Of a stretch of 64,000 bases of DNA, positions 20,909-30,429 are shown in pieces. How positions within the stretch are numbered: position 1 is the first letter of the stretch; each line of letters begins with the position of its first letter. Where the stretch lies: NCBI GenBank assembly GCA_017979445.1, contig CM030706.1, positions 23,143,884 through 23,207,883 on the forward strand, read 5' to 3'. The translations under genes and the position numbers were made by a program. Under the pieces are notes generated by a model that had not been told where the DNA came from, did no database searches, and worked only from the letters and a program-made list of their open reading frames with translations. This DNA is from Akebia trifoliata (Eukaryota > Streptophyta > Magnoliopsida > Ranunculales > Lardizabalaceae).

Positions 20909-22465
20909 ATGTCTAGAGCCGATAAATGGTCCTCGGCTCGTCCACCCATGTTCGAAGGCATTAAGTATGCCTTCTGGAAGAATAAAATGATGATATACAT
21001 CAACTCACTAAGTAGAGATGTGTGGGACATGATTGAGGAAGGTTGGGAACCTCTCGTTGACATCATCGAAGTAAATGGTGTCACTACGTCTGTTTCGAGA
21101 CCATCAAGGAAATGGACAGAACAGGATAAAATAGACAGTAGCAACAATTACAAGGCTCTAAATGCCATTACGAGTGCCATTTCCGACGATGAATATCAAC
21201 GGATATGCACGTGTCAGTCGGCTAAGCAAGCATGGAAAATTCTAGAAGCCGCTCACGAAGGCACAAGTATAGTGAAAAAATCCAAACTTCAAGAGTTCTA
21301 CGCACGTCTAAGTGACATCTGCAACTCTATGTTTTATGTAGGTGAAACCATCCCTCAAGGTAGAATTTGTGCAAAAATCCTAAGATCCCTACCCAAGAGG
21401 TTTGCCTCTAAGGTCACCTCAATTGAGGAATACCGAGATGTGGAAGCAATGACCGTTGAGGAACTTATGGGGTCTCTCACTACCTTCGAACTCCATCTCG
21501 AGGGGCCTCCCTCAAAAGGGAAGACTCAGGTCCTAAAGACATCCTCCTCAAAGTCTACATCCAAGCGAACATCGCATATCGGATCTCAATCCTCCTCCCA
21601 TGATCATAAGAAGATATCGATTGAAGAGGATAAAGAGACTGACTCGGATAAGGAAGACTTAGCCCTGTTAGCCTCAAGATTTCAAAAATTCTTCAAAAGA
21701 GGAGGACCAGGTAACACTAGTAGACGTAATCATCCGATAGATAGACATGCGCCTGTAGGAAGAACCATGTCTAAACCAAGGGAAGATACTGAGTGCTACA
21801 CATGTGGCGGTCGTGGTCACTACTCAAATGTGTGCCCCTCTAAACCCAAATCCAAAGGTCTACCTAGACCTAAGAATAAGGGCACAACAATGGCTGCTAA
21901 GGCCACATGGGATGACTCTGAAGAATCTGGAGACGAAGAAGAACTAGGGTCTCTATCAGATAATGAAGATCAAGACACTCTTCGAATCCTTATGGCTTCT
22001 ACCACTGTCAACATTCCAGATGGCGATGAACTTGAAGGAGATCTGGACTGTGAAAGTCAGAATCGCTCCATGGTCACTTCTTCCTCTGATGAAGAAGGAG
22101 AAGATGAGGACAGTGATGAACTTGAACTCCAATCTGCATTTGACCAACTGTTCGTTAGTCATGTAAAACTGACCAAAAAACATAGTCGAGAAAAACTCCA
22201 AAAAGAACAGTGGCATGCCCAATATGAGGAAATGTGCAAGGAAAAACTCTCCTTAGGACTTGAATTAGAAGGTATTAAGACTCAGCTCTCTACAACCTTA
22301 GAAAGACAGTCTAGCTTGCTCTCTACATCTGAGACAGTCCTGATTGAGAAAGAGGAGATGGTAAAAAATCTTCAACAACTCAAGAATCTCCTCTCGATGG
22401 CCAACTCCACAATAGCTCGTCTAAACTTAGAATTAGTCAATCTCCGTGATTTCGAAAAAAAATAA
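20909..22465 (+). CDS. gag: Sirevirus Gag, first open part
   Basis: A 518-residue frame from ATG in a TTCACCATGT context, 52 bases after the primer site. Residues about 20-205 are the Copia gag core (UBN2-like), with KYAFWKNKMMIYI near residue 20 and SAKQAWKILEAAHEGTS near residue 110. A zinc knuckle CYTCGGRGHYSNVC lies at residues 296-309. Acidic Ser-rich stretches follow, then a long coiled coil from about residue 410 to the end. Gag packages element RNA in cytoplasmic particles. The frame stops at TAA (22463-22465) after an A8 run, but the same frame continues sensibly beyond it, so this is probably a nonsense change rather than the natural end. Sirevirus gag proteins are long, and a second zinc knuckle downstream agrees. 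Confidence 0.88.
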   Translation: MSRADKWSSARPPMFEGIKYAFWKNKMMIYINSLSRDVWDMIEEGWEPLVDIIEVNGVTTSVSRPSRKWTEQDKIDSSNNYKALNAITSAISDDEYQRICTCQSAKQAWKILEAAHEGTSIVKKSKLQEFYARLSDICNSMFYVGETIPQGRICAKILRSLPKRFASKVTSIEEYRDVEAMTVEELMGSLTTFELHLEGPPSKGKTQVLKTSSSKSTSKRTSHIGSQSSSHDHKKISIEEDKETDSDKEDLALLASRFQKFFKRGGPGNTSRRNHPIDRHAPVGRTMSKPREDTECYTCGGRGHYSNVCPSKPKSKGLPRPKNKGTTMAAKATWDDSEESGDEEELGSLSDNEDQDTLRILMASTTVNIPDGDELEGDLDCESQNRSMVTSSSDEEGEDEDSDELELQSAFDQLFVSHVKLTKKHSREKLQKEQWHAQYEEMCKEKLSLGLELEGIKTQLSTTLERQSSLLSTSETVLIEKEEMVKNLQQLKNLLSMANSTIARLNLELVNLRDFEKK

Positions 22466-23207
22466 AGTTACGTCGATAGACTGCAAAAACAAAATGCTAG
22501 ACTTGAGTATAACTACACTCATGGTAGCTTGGAGTTACAAAAACTTCTAGGAGTGCAAAAATCCTATGGAGATAAAGGAGGAATAGGCTATGACAGTTAT
22601 ACTTCTGCATCACCTCCATCTCCTCCTACTCTGCACATGGAGAGTCATCAAACACTCAGAAAGACTCCAAAAAGATTATCACATGCAACTTCTGTGGTAG
22701 AACGGGCCACATGAAATTTGAATGTATCAAATACAAAACTATCTACACCGCAACCTCTCAGACCTCTATTGGAAAATCTTTATCGGTTGAACAGAAGAAG
22801 CATGATAAGGGAAAGAATCCGTTGGTGAATAAAGTTGAAAAAACAAAGAAAGAAAAGTCACCAAAATGGAAGGGAACAAAGAATTCATCTTCTCCCAAAC
22901 AAAACAGCAATATTGGGGAACTCTTCAAACAGATTGCCTATCTAAATCTAAAAGCTAAAGCTCTTGCTGAATCTAGTATGGGTAATCAAAGTGGAAGAAG
23001 GTACAAAATGAAAAATCCTTCCTCAAAGTCACCCAAGAAGGGTAGGTCCCCTAAGATAAGCTCACCTAGTAAGGAGGACTCTCCTACCAAATACAATCCC
23101 CCCAAGACGAATTTACAATGGAAAGTCAAAAATGGGGACAACAAGTGCCTTGTAATTCACACAGCCCTCAAAGCTGGGAATCATTCACGTTGGTATCTTG
23201 ATAGTGG
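22466..23207 (+). pseudogene. Sirevirus Gag C-terminus and protease, frameshifted
   Basis: After the stop, the gag frame carries on to about 22615. The sense then moves to the frame one base back, in which a second zinc knuckle CNFCGRTGHMKFEC is encoded from 22684. That frame stays open through a Lys/Ser-rich linker to the aspartic protease active site, read as [13 protein letters not shown] at about 23190-23227. Immediately after this, at the GGGG of ACGGGGACC, the sense moves one base back again into the pol frame. Both shifts are in the same direction, as single-base deletions would give. I treat them as lesions, or sequencing errors in homopolymers, rather than programmed shifts, because the second falls inside the protease. 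Confidence 0.75.
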
Positions 23208-26159
23208 TTGCTCCCGACACATGACGGGGACCGAAGTCAATTTAGCCACTTGGTTGATTTTGATGGAGGATCAGTCACTTTTGGTGATGGCAGCACCGCT
23301 AGGATTATTGGGCGAGGAACTGTCAGTGGCCATGGATTGCCCACGGTGGAAAATGTATTGTACGTAGATGATTTGAAACATAACCTTCTTAGCATATCCC
23401 AAATTTGTGATAAGGATCACCGTGTGAGCTTCAATCGTGAAGTATGCGAGATCTCCACGCCGAATGGAGAAATTATCATGAGAGGCCTTCGCACTTCTGA
23501 TAACTGCTATGTTATCGAGAATTCAAGAGATACCACAGTTAGTAACATGGCTCAAATTGATGAAGTTCAGTTATGGCATCAACGTCTGGGTCACGTTCAC
23601 TACAAGAACCTGTTTAGACTTGCCTCGAAAGGGTTAGTCAGAGGATTACCCAAATTGGGTAAACAAGCAAGAGATGTCTGTGGGGAATGTCAAATTGGTA
23701 AACAAATTCGAAGTACCCATAAAAAGACAACCACTCTCGCAACCTCGAAATCCCTTGCGCTCTTACACATGGACCTTGTAGGTCCCACTAAAGTACAAAG
23801 TCTAGGAGGAAAGAGACATTTCTTGGTGATCGTTGATGATTACTCTAGATTCACCTGGGTTGCGTTTCTAAGAGAAAAATCAGATACTTTCGATGAATTC
23901 AAAAAGATCATAACGCGTATCCAAATAGAAAAGGAATCTGCTGTTGGTAGAATAAGAAGTGATCATGGTGGAGAGTTTGAGGATAGTCGATTCACACAAT
24001 TCTGCGATGATCATGGAATTCGACATGAATTTTTCGCTCCGAAGACCCCTCAGCAAAATGGAGTTGCCGAGAGAAAGAATCGCGTTCTTCAAGAAATGGC
24101 CACAGTCATGCTACACAGTAAACATCTTCCTAAAAGTCTGTGGGCCGAAGTTGTAAACACTGCCTGTCACATCATCAATAGAGTATATCTCCGAGCAGGC
24201 CTGAATAAAACAGCATATGAACTATGGAACAACAAAACTCCGAGTGTTAAGCACTTTAGGGTATTCGGGAGCAAGTGTTATGTCCTTAGAGATAGGGAAC
24301 ATTTGGGAAAGTTTGATTCAAAAAGCGATCCAGCAATTTTTTTGGGATACTCCTCAAACAGTCGAGCTTTTCGAGTATTCAATCAGAGGACCTCCACACT
24401 TCAAGAATCCATAAATGTGGTGATCGATGATCAACCCATTCAGGAGAATGGTTCCTCTGACACTGAAGGTGAGGACGAGGGAGTGTTCCCTCTTACATCC
24501 TTGCCAGCCCCAACGTCTCTAGTTCCAGAAACACTACCTGTTGTCAAGGGTCATCCCTCCAGTCAAATCCTTGGAGATCCTCACATCGGAGTAAAAACCC
24601 GACGGCAACTTGAGACGTTAAATAGTCATCTTTGCTTCACATCCAAGTTGGAACCCAAAAATGTTGATGAATACTGGATCCAAGCCATGCAAGACGAACT
24701 TCTTCAATTTCATAGGAATCAAGTTTGGCAGCTCGTACCAAGGCCATCTGACAAGAATGTCATTGGGACTAAGTGGATTTATAAGAACAAATCGGATGAA
24801 CTTGGCAATGTTGTCCGCAATAAAGCTCGTCTGGTTGCACAGGGCTACTTTCAGATTGAGGGGATTGACTTTGATGAAACCTTTGCCCCGGTGGCAAGAC
24901 TTGAGTCAATTCGGATTTTGATGTCCATTGCATGTGTGTTGAAATTCAAACTATTCCAGATGGACGTTAAGAGTGCATTTCTCAATGGCTTCTTAGATGA
25001 GGAAGTCTATGTTGAACAACCAAAAGGATTTGTTGATCCCAAACATCCTCACCAAGTATTCAGATTGAAAAAGGCTCTCTATGGTCTCAAACAGGCCCCC
25101 CGCGCCTGGTATGAAAGACTGACTCAGTTTCTGCTCAGTCATAAATTTGTTAGGGGGAGCGTTGATAAAACACTGTTTGTTCAAAGAATTGGTGGCGACA
25201 CTCTCATTGCTCAAATCTATGTAGACGACATTGTGTTCGGATCCACCGCCGAAGGCTTGGCCCAAAAATTTGCTCACCTTATGCAATCCGAATTCGAAAT
25301 GAGCATGGTTGGTGAACTCAGCTTTTTCCTGGGATTGCAAATTAAACAACTCGAGAATGGCCTGTTCATTTCTCAGACTAAATATGCGCGAGATTTGGTA
25401 GATCGATTTGGCTTAAAGTCTGGTAGAACACATCATACTCCTATGAGCACCACTCTTAAACTTTGTAAAGATCCTTCAGGTAAAAGTGTAGATGAGCATC
25501 TTTACAGGAGTATGATTGGTAGCCTTCTCTATCTTACAGCCAGTAGGCCCGATATCTCTTACAGTGTAGGCACTTGTGCCCGTTTTCAAGCAGATCCTAA
25601 GGAATCTCATCTCCTAGCTGTTAAGAGGATTATCAGATACATCGCCGGTACCACGGAAAATGGCCTCTGGTATCCATTTGATTCCTCGTCCATCATTGCC
25701 GGATACACCGATGCTGACTGGGCCGGCAACATGGATGATCGAAAATCCACCAGTGGTGGTTGTTTCTACATCGGGAACTGTTTAGTTGCCTGGCATAGTA
25801 AGAAGCAAAGTTCCATATCTCTTTCAACTGCTGAGGCTGAGTACATTGCCGCTGGCAGCTGCTGTGCTCAACTTCTTTGGATGAAGCAGATGCTCGCGGA
25901 CTATGGGATATCTCAAGATACGATGAGCCTCTTATGCGATAACACCAGTGCCATCAATATCTCGAAGAATCCGGTCCAACACTCTCGCACTAAACATATT
26001 GACATTCGGCATCACTTCATTCGTGAACTTGTTGAAGCACACACCATCTGCTTGGAATATATCCCGACTGAAAATCAACTTGCTGATATCTTCACCAAGC
26101 CCCTCGATTCCTTACGGTTTGATCACCTTCGGAAATCTATTGGGGTCTGCTCATTGTGA
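23205..26159 (+). CDS. pol: Sirevirus Pol (protease remainder, integrase, RT, RNase H)
   Basis: A long open frame of about 980 codons ending TGA at 26159. It opens just after a TAG at 23202 and has no ATG of its own, so it is the 3' part of a gag-pol frame. Counting from 23208, it has the protease C-half; a GAG-pre-integrase zinc module (LWHQRLGH at about 121, CGEC at about 158); an integrase core with D189, D252 and E288, the 35-residue D-E spacing being exact, including DHGGEF and [11 protein letters not shown] from about 490 with [12 protein letters not shown] and the active site YVDDIVFG at 671; and RNase H with YTDADWAG (D835) and STAEAEY, ending at the usual TKPLD tail. All catalytic residues are intact. 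The integrase-before-RT order identifies Copia. Confidence 0.93.
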   Translation, partial: WLLPTHDGDRSQFSHLVDFDGGSVTFGDGSTARIIGRGTVSGHGLPTVENVLYVDDLKHNLLSISQICDKDHRVSFNREVCEISTPNGEIIMRGLRTSDNCYVIENSRDTTVSNMAQIDEVQLWHQRLGHVHYKNLFRLASKGLVRGLPKLGKQARDVCGECQIGKQIRSTHKKTTTLATSKSLALLHMDLVGPTKVQSLGGKRHFLVIVDDYSRFTWVAFLREKSDTFDEFKKIITRIQIEKESAVGRIRSDHGGEFEDSRFTQFCDDHGIRHEFFAPKTPQQNGVAERKNRVLQEMATVMLHSKHLPKSLWAEVVNTACHIINRVYLRAGLNKTAYELWNNKTPSVKHFRVFGSKCYVLRDREHLGKFDSKSDPAIFLGYSSNSRAFRVFNQRTSTLQESINVVIDDQPIQENGSSDTEGEDEGVFPLTSLPAPTSLVPETLPVVKGHPSSQILGDPHIGVKTRRQLETLNSHLCFTSKLEPKNVDEYWIQAMQDELLQFHRNQVWQLVPRPSDKNVIGTKWIYKNKSDELGNVVRNKARLVAQGYFQIEGIDFDETFAPVARLESIRILMSIACVLKFKLFQMDVKSAFLNGFLDEEVYVEQPKGFVDPKHPHQVFRLKKALYGLKQAPRAWYERLTQFLLSHKFVRGSVDKTLFVQRIGGDTLIAQIYVDDIVFGSTAEGLAQKFAHLMQSEFEMSMVGELSFFLGLQIKQLENGLFISQTKYARDLVDRFGLKSGRTHHTPMSTTLKLCKDPSGKSVDEHLYRSMIGSLLYLTASRPDISYSVGTCARFQADPKESHLLAVKRIIRYIAGTTENGLWYPFDSSSIIAGYTDADWAGNMDDRKSTSGGCFYIGNCLVAWHSKKQSSISLSTAEAEYIAAGSCCAQLLWMKQMLADYGISQDTMSLLCDNTSAINISKNPVQHSRTKHIDIRHHFIRELVEAHTICLEYIPTENQLADIFTKPLDSLRFDHLRKSIGVCSL

Positions 26160-26485
26160 GCAGGGCCTATGTGCTCTCGGGATGCCAAAATAAAAATAAA
26201 AAAAAAAAATAAAAATAAAATAAAAAATAAAAATAAAAAAAGGTGTGAATTCTGGAGCAATTGTCGGTGGCAGAATGAGCACTTTGTCGGTTCCACCGCC
26301 AACTTACTCATCGGCAGATATCGGTGGCACCGACAGAACGCGACTCTTCATTTTTTTTAAATTTCCTTTACTCCTTTTATTCTCCCTTCGCGCCCTTTCA
26401 CTTCCCTCCCTGTTCCATTGTTCCCTCTCCCTCTTGCTTCGTCTTCTTCCTTCTCCTTTCTCTCTCTCTCTTGTTGCTTGCCACC
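26160..26485 (+). other. spacer between pol and env-like ORF
   Basis: Begins with an A-rich run (26187-26240), then three CGGTGGCA/CGGTTCCACCG units (26265-26335) like those in the LTRs, then a CT-rich stretch leading to the ATG at 26486. The upstream part of the open frame here starts at GTG (26324), not ATG, so it is unlikely to be translated as written. Confidence 0.7.
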
Positions 26486-27745
26486 ATGCTGCTTCTCCTA
26501 GCCCTGCTGTCCCTGCTCTCCGTTGGGCTCCTCAGTACCCTAATGGCGCGTCGTCGCCAAGCGCGACCTCCTCCAGCCCAACGAAATGTTCGAAGCAAGC
26601 GTGCTTCAACATCCACTGCCCCGCCATCCTCCTCATCGTCTTCCTCTGCTGAGGCCGACGCCTCAGATGACGAGGATGCTGATCTGCCTCCTCCACAGGG
26701 CTCTCGACATCCTCCTTCGTCCGATGTCGGCATTGACGATGACCAACGCCAATATATCGAGCGCTTGCAATCTCTTCGCGACCGCCCCATCGTCTGTGAA
26801 CGACGCGTGGATCTCACCGTGGTGCACCCCTTTGGCCTTCCTGATCTACTACATCAGATGGGGTGGGAGGCCCTTCTGGACCTTGGAGGTGATGTGTTTC
26901 CTTCGCGGGTCCGTCGCTTCTATGCCAGTATTGTGGACTCTCGTGACTTTCCTCCATCTCTGGATGTGGTGGCATTCGGCACGCCCACTCAGATCAGCAC
27001 TCACGTTACGGCTGCCACCATTGCCTCCATCTTGGGTATCACTTGCACCTATGTCAGCCATCCAGATCCCATTTCCGACCTAGGGTCTCGTCGGAACGCC
27101 TATATGGATGTACTCTGTGGACGTCGGGACATCCAGTGGGTCAAGGACAGTGCAATTCGTGGCACAGATCTTCTACCAAGGTATAGGCTTCTTCACAAAC
27201 TGTTTACCTCGAATCTCTATCCGCGTGCTGGGAACAAGACCGACGTGGCCATGCACATGGCTGATACTCTGTACTGTGTTGCTACCAGTCAACCCATGTG
27301 TCTTGCCACCTATCTTCTTCATACGATTGTCGGTTTTGCACGGTCCGGCCGGTCCTCCGGTAACCTTCCCTATGGCCACCTCATTTCCCAATTGGCTGTT
27401 TATTGTGGTCTTCCGGCGGACACCAGTCCAGTGATTCATGAAGACCGGTTCACGGCTGCAACTCTCTCCAAGATGCGGATTGTCCTTCCAGATGCACCTC
27501 CTCCACCTCGCTCTGCCCGTCGGACTGCCACTCCACCTCCTTCGGAGACACCCACTCCACCTCCGCCTCCCCCCTCCGATTATGAGTCTCGGTTAGCTGC
27601 TTTGGAAGCCGGCCAGCTTCATTTGGTCCAAGGGCAAACTCGTCTGGAGTCGCGCCTCAAGAAGATGAACCGCTATCTCAAGACTCTTATTCGGGCTTGT
27701 GTACCCGGGCACACCACCTCCGATGACAGCTCTAGCAGTGCTTAG
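26486..27745 (+). CDS. Sirevirus envelope-like / plant transposon domain ORF
   Basis: This 419-residue ORF begins at an ATG with a near-perfect context (GCCACCATG), although the frame is open 162 bases further back. The N-terminus is very hydrophobic (MLLLLALLSLLSVGLL) and is followed by ARRRQ, so it could be a signal peptide or type II membrane anchor. Next come a basic Pro/Ser-rich and acidic stretch, then a globular region of about 220 residues with LHQMGWEALLDLGG and VRRFYASIVDSRDF, which fits the 'putative plant transposon protein' domain found in third ORFs of Sireviruses. The C-terminus has a Pro-rich linker and a coiled coil (YESRLAALEAGQLHLVQGQT). The role is unproven: called envelope-like by position and membrane segment only. 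It is fully open, unlike the gag-protease junction. Confidence 0.8.
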   Translation: MLLLLALLSLLSVGLLSTLMARRRQARPPPAQRNVRSKRASTSTAPPSSSSSSSAEADASDDEDADLPPPQGSRHPPSSDVGIDDDQRQYIERLQSLRDRPIVCERRVDLTVVHPFGLPDLLHQMGWEALLDLGGDVFPSRVRRFYASIVDSRDFPPSLDVVAFGTPTQISTHVTAATIASILGITCTYVSHPDPISDLGSRRNAYMDVLCGRRDIQWVKDSAIRGTDLLPRYRLLHKLFTSNLYPRAGNKTDVAMHMADTLYCVATSQPMCLATYLLHTIVGFARSGRSSGNLPYGHLISQLAVYCGLPADTSPVIHEDRFTAATLSKMRIVLPDAPPPPRSARRTATPPPSETPTPPPPPPSDYESRLAALEAGQLHLVQGQTRLESRLKKMNRYLKTLIRACVPGHTTSDDSSSSA

Positions 27746-28257
27746 TTCTTTTTGTTACATTTCTCTGCTATTTTGTTGTTGGTTACATTGGTCAGGCTGT
27801 CTATAACATATCCTGTATTTCTCTATCTTTTGTACCTCCTCAGGTTTCTAATGAATATGTGGTTCTGATTATGCATGTTTTCTTTTTGGCATTTTACTGT
27901 TGTGCTTCTCTACCACTGTTGTTAGTTGCCTTGACTGTTGGCCTTGGGGTGTTGCCCCCCCCTTTGTCAACCACTGACAAAAAGGGGGAGAAGGAATCCC
28001 ACCTGTGAACACTTGTTTGAATGCAGGAATATATGATCACTGCAAGGAGTAAGGGGAGATATCTGCGTGTCTTGTAATTGAAAATGTTTGTGCAATCTCC
28101 AAGAGCTCTCTTGCTTTGGAATAATATATATCCTGTATGCTTATAGTAATATATATTGTGTAAAATCCTTTTGGGCTCTTCATGGTGATTATTTTTTCAA
28201 AGGGTCACAGTTGGCATTCTAGGATTGGTTTTGTCTTGTAATTGACAAGGGGGAGAT
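27746..28257 (+). other. 3' untranslated region with two polypurine tracts
   Basis: AAAAAGGGGGAGAAGG lies at 27979-27994, and a second tract AAGGGGGAGA at 28247-28256 just before the LTR. Each is preceded by a TGAC. Repeated polypurine tracts upstream of the 3' LTR are described for Sireviruses. The downstream one is positioned to prime plus-strand synthesis. Confidence 0.85.
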
Positions 28258-29747
28258 TGTTAGTACCATGTGTTGTCAATTACAAGGATAGTCGTGTGAT
28301 GTCATGATGTAACTACTAGAAACATTGTTGTGTATTCATAACTCAACGACAAATCCAAAATATATCAAAACCAATCAAGGTCAAGGGACATCATCTCCCG
28401 TGGAGCATCAGAACAGGTATATCTCAAGGGGATCAGAGGCTGTCGGCAGGAGTAAAGGATCCACCGCCAGCCACCGACCGAATATTTTGAGATATCTTCT
28501 ATCGGTGGCAGGAGCTCTAATCTGTCGGTCCCACCGATAGAATATTCATCGGTCCCACCGATGAAGATCTTGACGGTTCCACCGATTATCCACCGACAAA
28601 GTAACATGGGATACTTTCTATCGGTGGCAGAAGAACAATCCTGCCGGTCCCACCGATATTTTAGGCATCGGTTCCACCGAATAACACTTTATCGGTCCCA
28701 CCGTCATCCACCGCCACAGAACTAATGAAGGAGTTTTCATTCGGTGGCAGAAACATACTCCGGCGGTTCCACCGTAAAAGTACTCATCGGTCCCACCGAT
28801 GAAGCTTGGAGGTTCCACCGTCAGTGCTGCCGAAAAACGAACGGTAAGATTTTCGACCGTTATGATTGGTCGGTGCCACCGTTGGAATTCAGGTGCCACC
28901 GACAGAAAGCCGTTAAGAGCTCTTCCTTTAAAAGAAAAGCACTAGGCCTCTTCTGTGTTTGATCAACAACTTCGAAGTTCAGCCCAAGCCAATAAGCATA
29001 CTTTAAAAGGCTTAACGAAGGAAGAAGAGTCGTGAAGGGTAATCAAAATCATGCATACCAAACCATCACGTCTTAGTTGATCAAGCTCTACTTACTCCAC
29101 CCTTCGAGAGTTGCAGTCTAACATCGAGCGAGGCAAGAAGCCATTGTTGAAGGGAGTAATGAAGAACCGAAGAACAACACACTCACTTCAATTGTCATAA
29201 CTGTGAGTTTGATTGTTCGTATCTTAAATTCTGAAAATACACTTGTAATAGTTCACTTGATTTCTTCTTCAAAATCAAGCACTTGATTGAGTTGCAGACT
29301 CAAGTTGAGTGACAAAGGTTACTGAGTTTCCTAAGTATAAAACTCAAGGATTTTGAGTGGATGTGGTCCATTCAATCGTAGGGTTGCGGAATTAACCCGA
29401 AAAATTCTGTGTGCGGTTTAAGGTGAACCAAAAACCTCAGTATTAGTGGATACCAAAGAACCATCAATTTGGGTTCTCTTGGGAGTGGATGTAGGCACGG
29501 GTGCTGAACCACTATAAATCGTGTGTATCATATTCTGTCTCAGATTCTCTTATCTTTATGTCAATTTGGATGCATATCATGACTGATCATATCTTGCATG
29601 AATATCTTGCTACATGAATGTTTTAGTGGATGCTCCCTGACATTAAAATTTATTCACATCCCAACATTCACATTCAGTAGAATTTTAAATTAGTCCTATT
29701 CACCCCCCCCCCTCTAGGTCACCATCGTGTCAAAGCTGGTAATTTCA
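28258..29747 (+). repeat. 3' LTR of Sirevirus
   Basis: About 99% identical to 19357-20843. Several differences lie inside the CGGT..CCACCG units, and in most of these the 3' copy keeps the better palindrome (for example TCGGTCCCACC against TCGATCCCACC). Also differs by a C-run length near 29702 and by CA at the CCGCCACAGAAC site. Confidence 0.95.
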
Positions 29748-30429
29748 CTTTCCTCCTAGATCTGAGTATTTTCTAGATGTTTTGGGTGTTTTGAAGGTAT
29801 CCAGGTGTTTTTTAAGTACAAACTAGGGTTTCGATGTTAGATAGGGAGCTAGGACTTCGGATTTAGGATTTTGGAAGGCTTGGGGGTGTTTCTGACCTCT
29901 TTTTCCTAGGGTTTCTCTTTACCTTCAAAATTGGATTGTGGAGGCTTATATTTATAGAGTTTTTTGAAGTCTTTCAATTCAACTAAGTCTCTTTAAAATT
30001 ATAAAAATACCCCTCATAGGAATTTAATAGGGGTATTTTTGTAATTTTGATGAATTTTATGAAAATTGACGAAACAGTTTATTTGATTTTAATTTGATGT
30101 TTTATATGTTCGAAAGAGTTTTCCTAAGCGTAACATAGGCTCTAGGGATGTTTTGATATTAGGGGTATTTTGGTAATTTGGTCATTTTTAGCAATTTTTC
30201 TCGTAAAACTTCTTTTTGTTTTAAAATGATGATTTCTAGGTTTTAAGTCATATTTTCCTAGTGTAGCGTGATTTCTAAAGTTTTACTTGCTTGAGATACC
30301 TTATTCGAATTTCTGAAACATATATAGTAATAAATAAAAAATATTAGAATATTCATCCATCATTGGGAACCGTCACAATCAGGTTGACAAGTTGATTAAT
30401 TAGGCAACTGCAAAAATGGGTTGTTTACA

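Larger units (their letters stand above)
19357..29747 (+). mobile_element. Sirevirus (Copia, SIRE/Maximus type), near complete
   Basis: A 10.4-kb element with LTRs of 1487 and 1490 bp, initiator-tRNA-Met primer site, gag, pol in the order protease-integrase-RT-RNase H, an envelope-like third ORF, two polypurine tracts and a perfect 5-bp duplication CTTTC (19352-19356 and 29748-29752). Size, the third ORF, doubled polypurine tract, long coiled-coil gag and palindrome-rich LTRs are all known Sirevirus traits. The LTRs differ by roughly six to eight substitutions and about five short indels by eye, so insertion was recent. The coding region still shows one stop and two frame shifts between gag and protease. 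Confidence 0.93.
18960..30429 (-). mobile_element. Tat-family solo LTR X, split by the Sirevirus
   Basis: Its two halves are 18960-19356 and 29753-30429. Together (about 1.07 kb) they form one LTR of the family seen at 922-2676: start TGAAAGCGCCCTCG, the GGAAGGTGTTAGGCACC block, an ACTAGGGTTT region and the end TGTTTACA. No internal domain remains, so it is a solo LTR left by LTR-LTR recombination. Flanks are GTGGG (18955-18959) and GTAGG (30430-30434), a 5-bp duplication with one change. It inserted into the pol C-terminus of Copia A. Confidence 0.8.

Noticed and set aside
23205..23230. Programmed frameshift signal between gag and pol
   Set aside because: The shift falls inside the protease just after its active site, and a second shift plus a stop lie upstream. 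A programmed event would be expected once, and outside a folded domain. Not excluded without other copies.
26324..26485. Extension of the env-like ORF upstream of 26486
   Set aside because: The first codon is GTG and the region overlaps a repeat block; the ATG at 26486 has a far better context.
26398..26817. Arg/Ser-rich open frame on the minus strand opposite the env-like ORF
   Set aside because: Antisense shadow of a GC-rich coding region with no family match.
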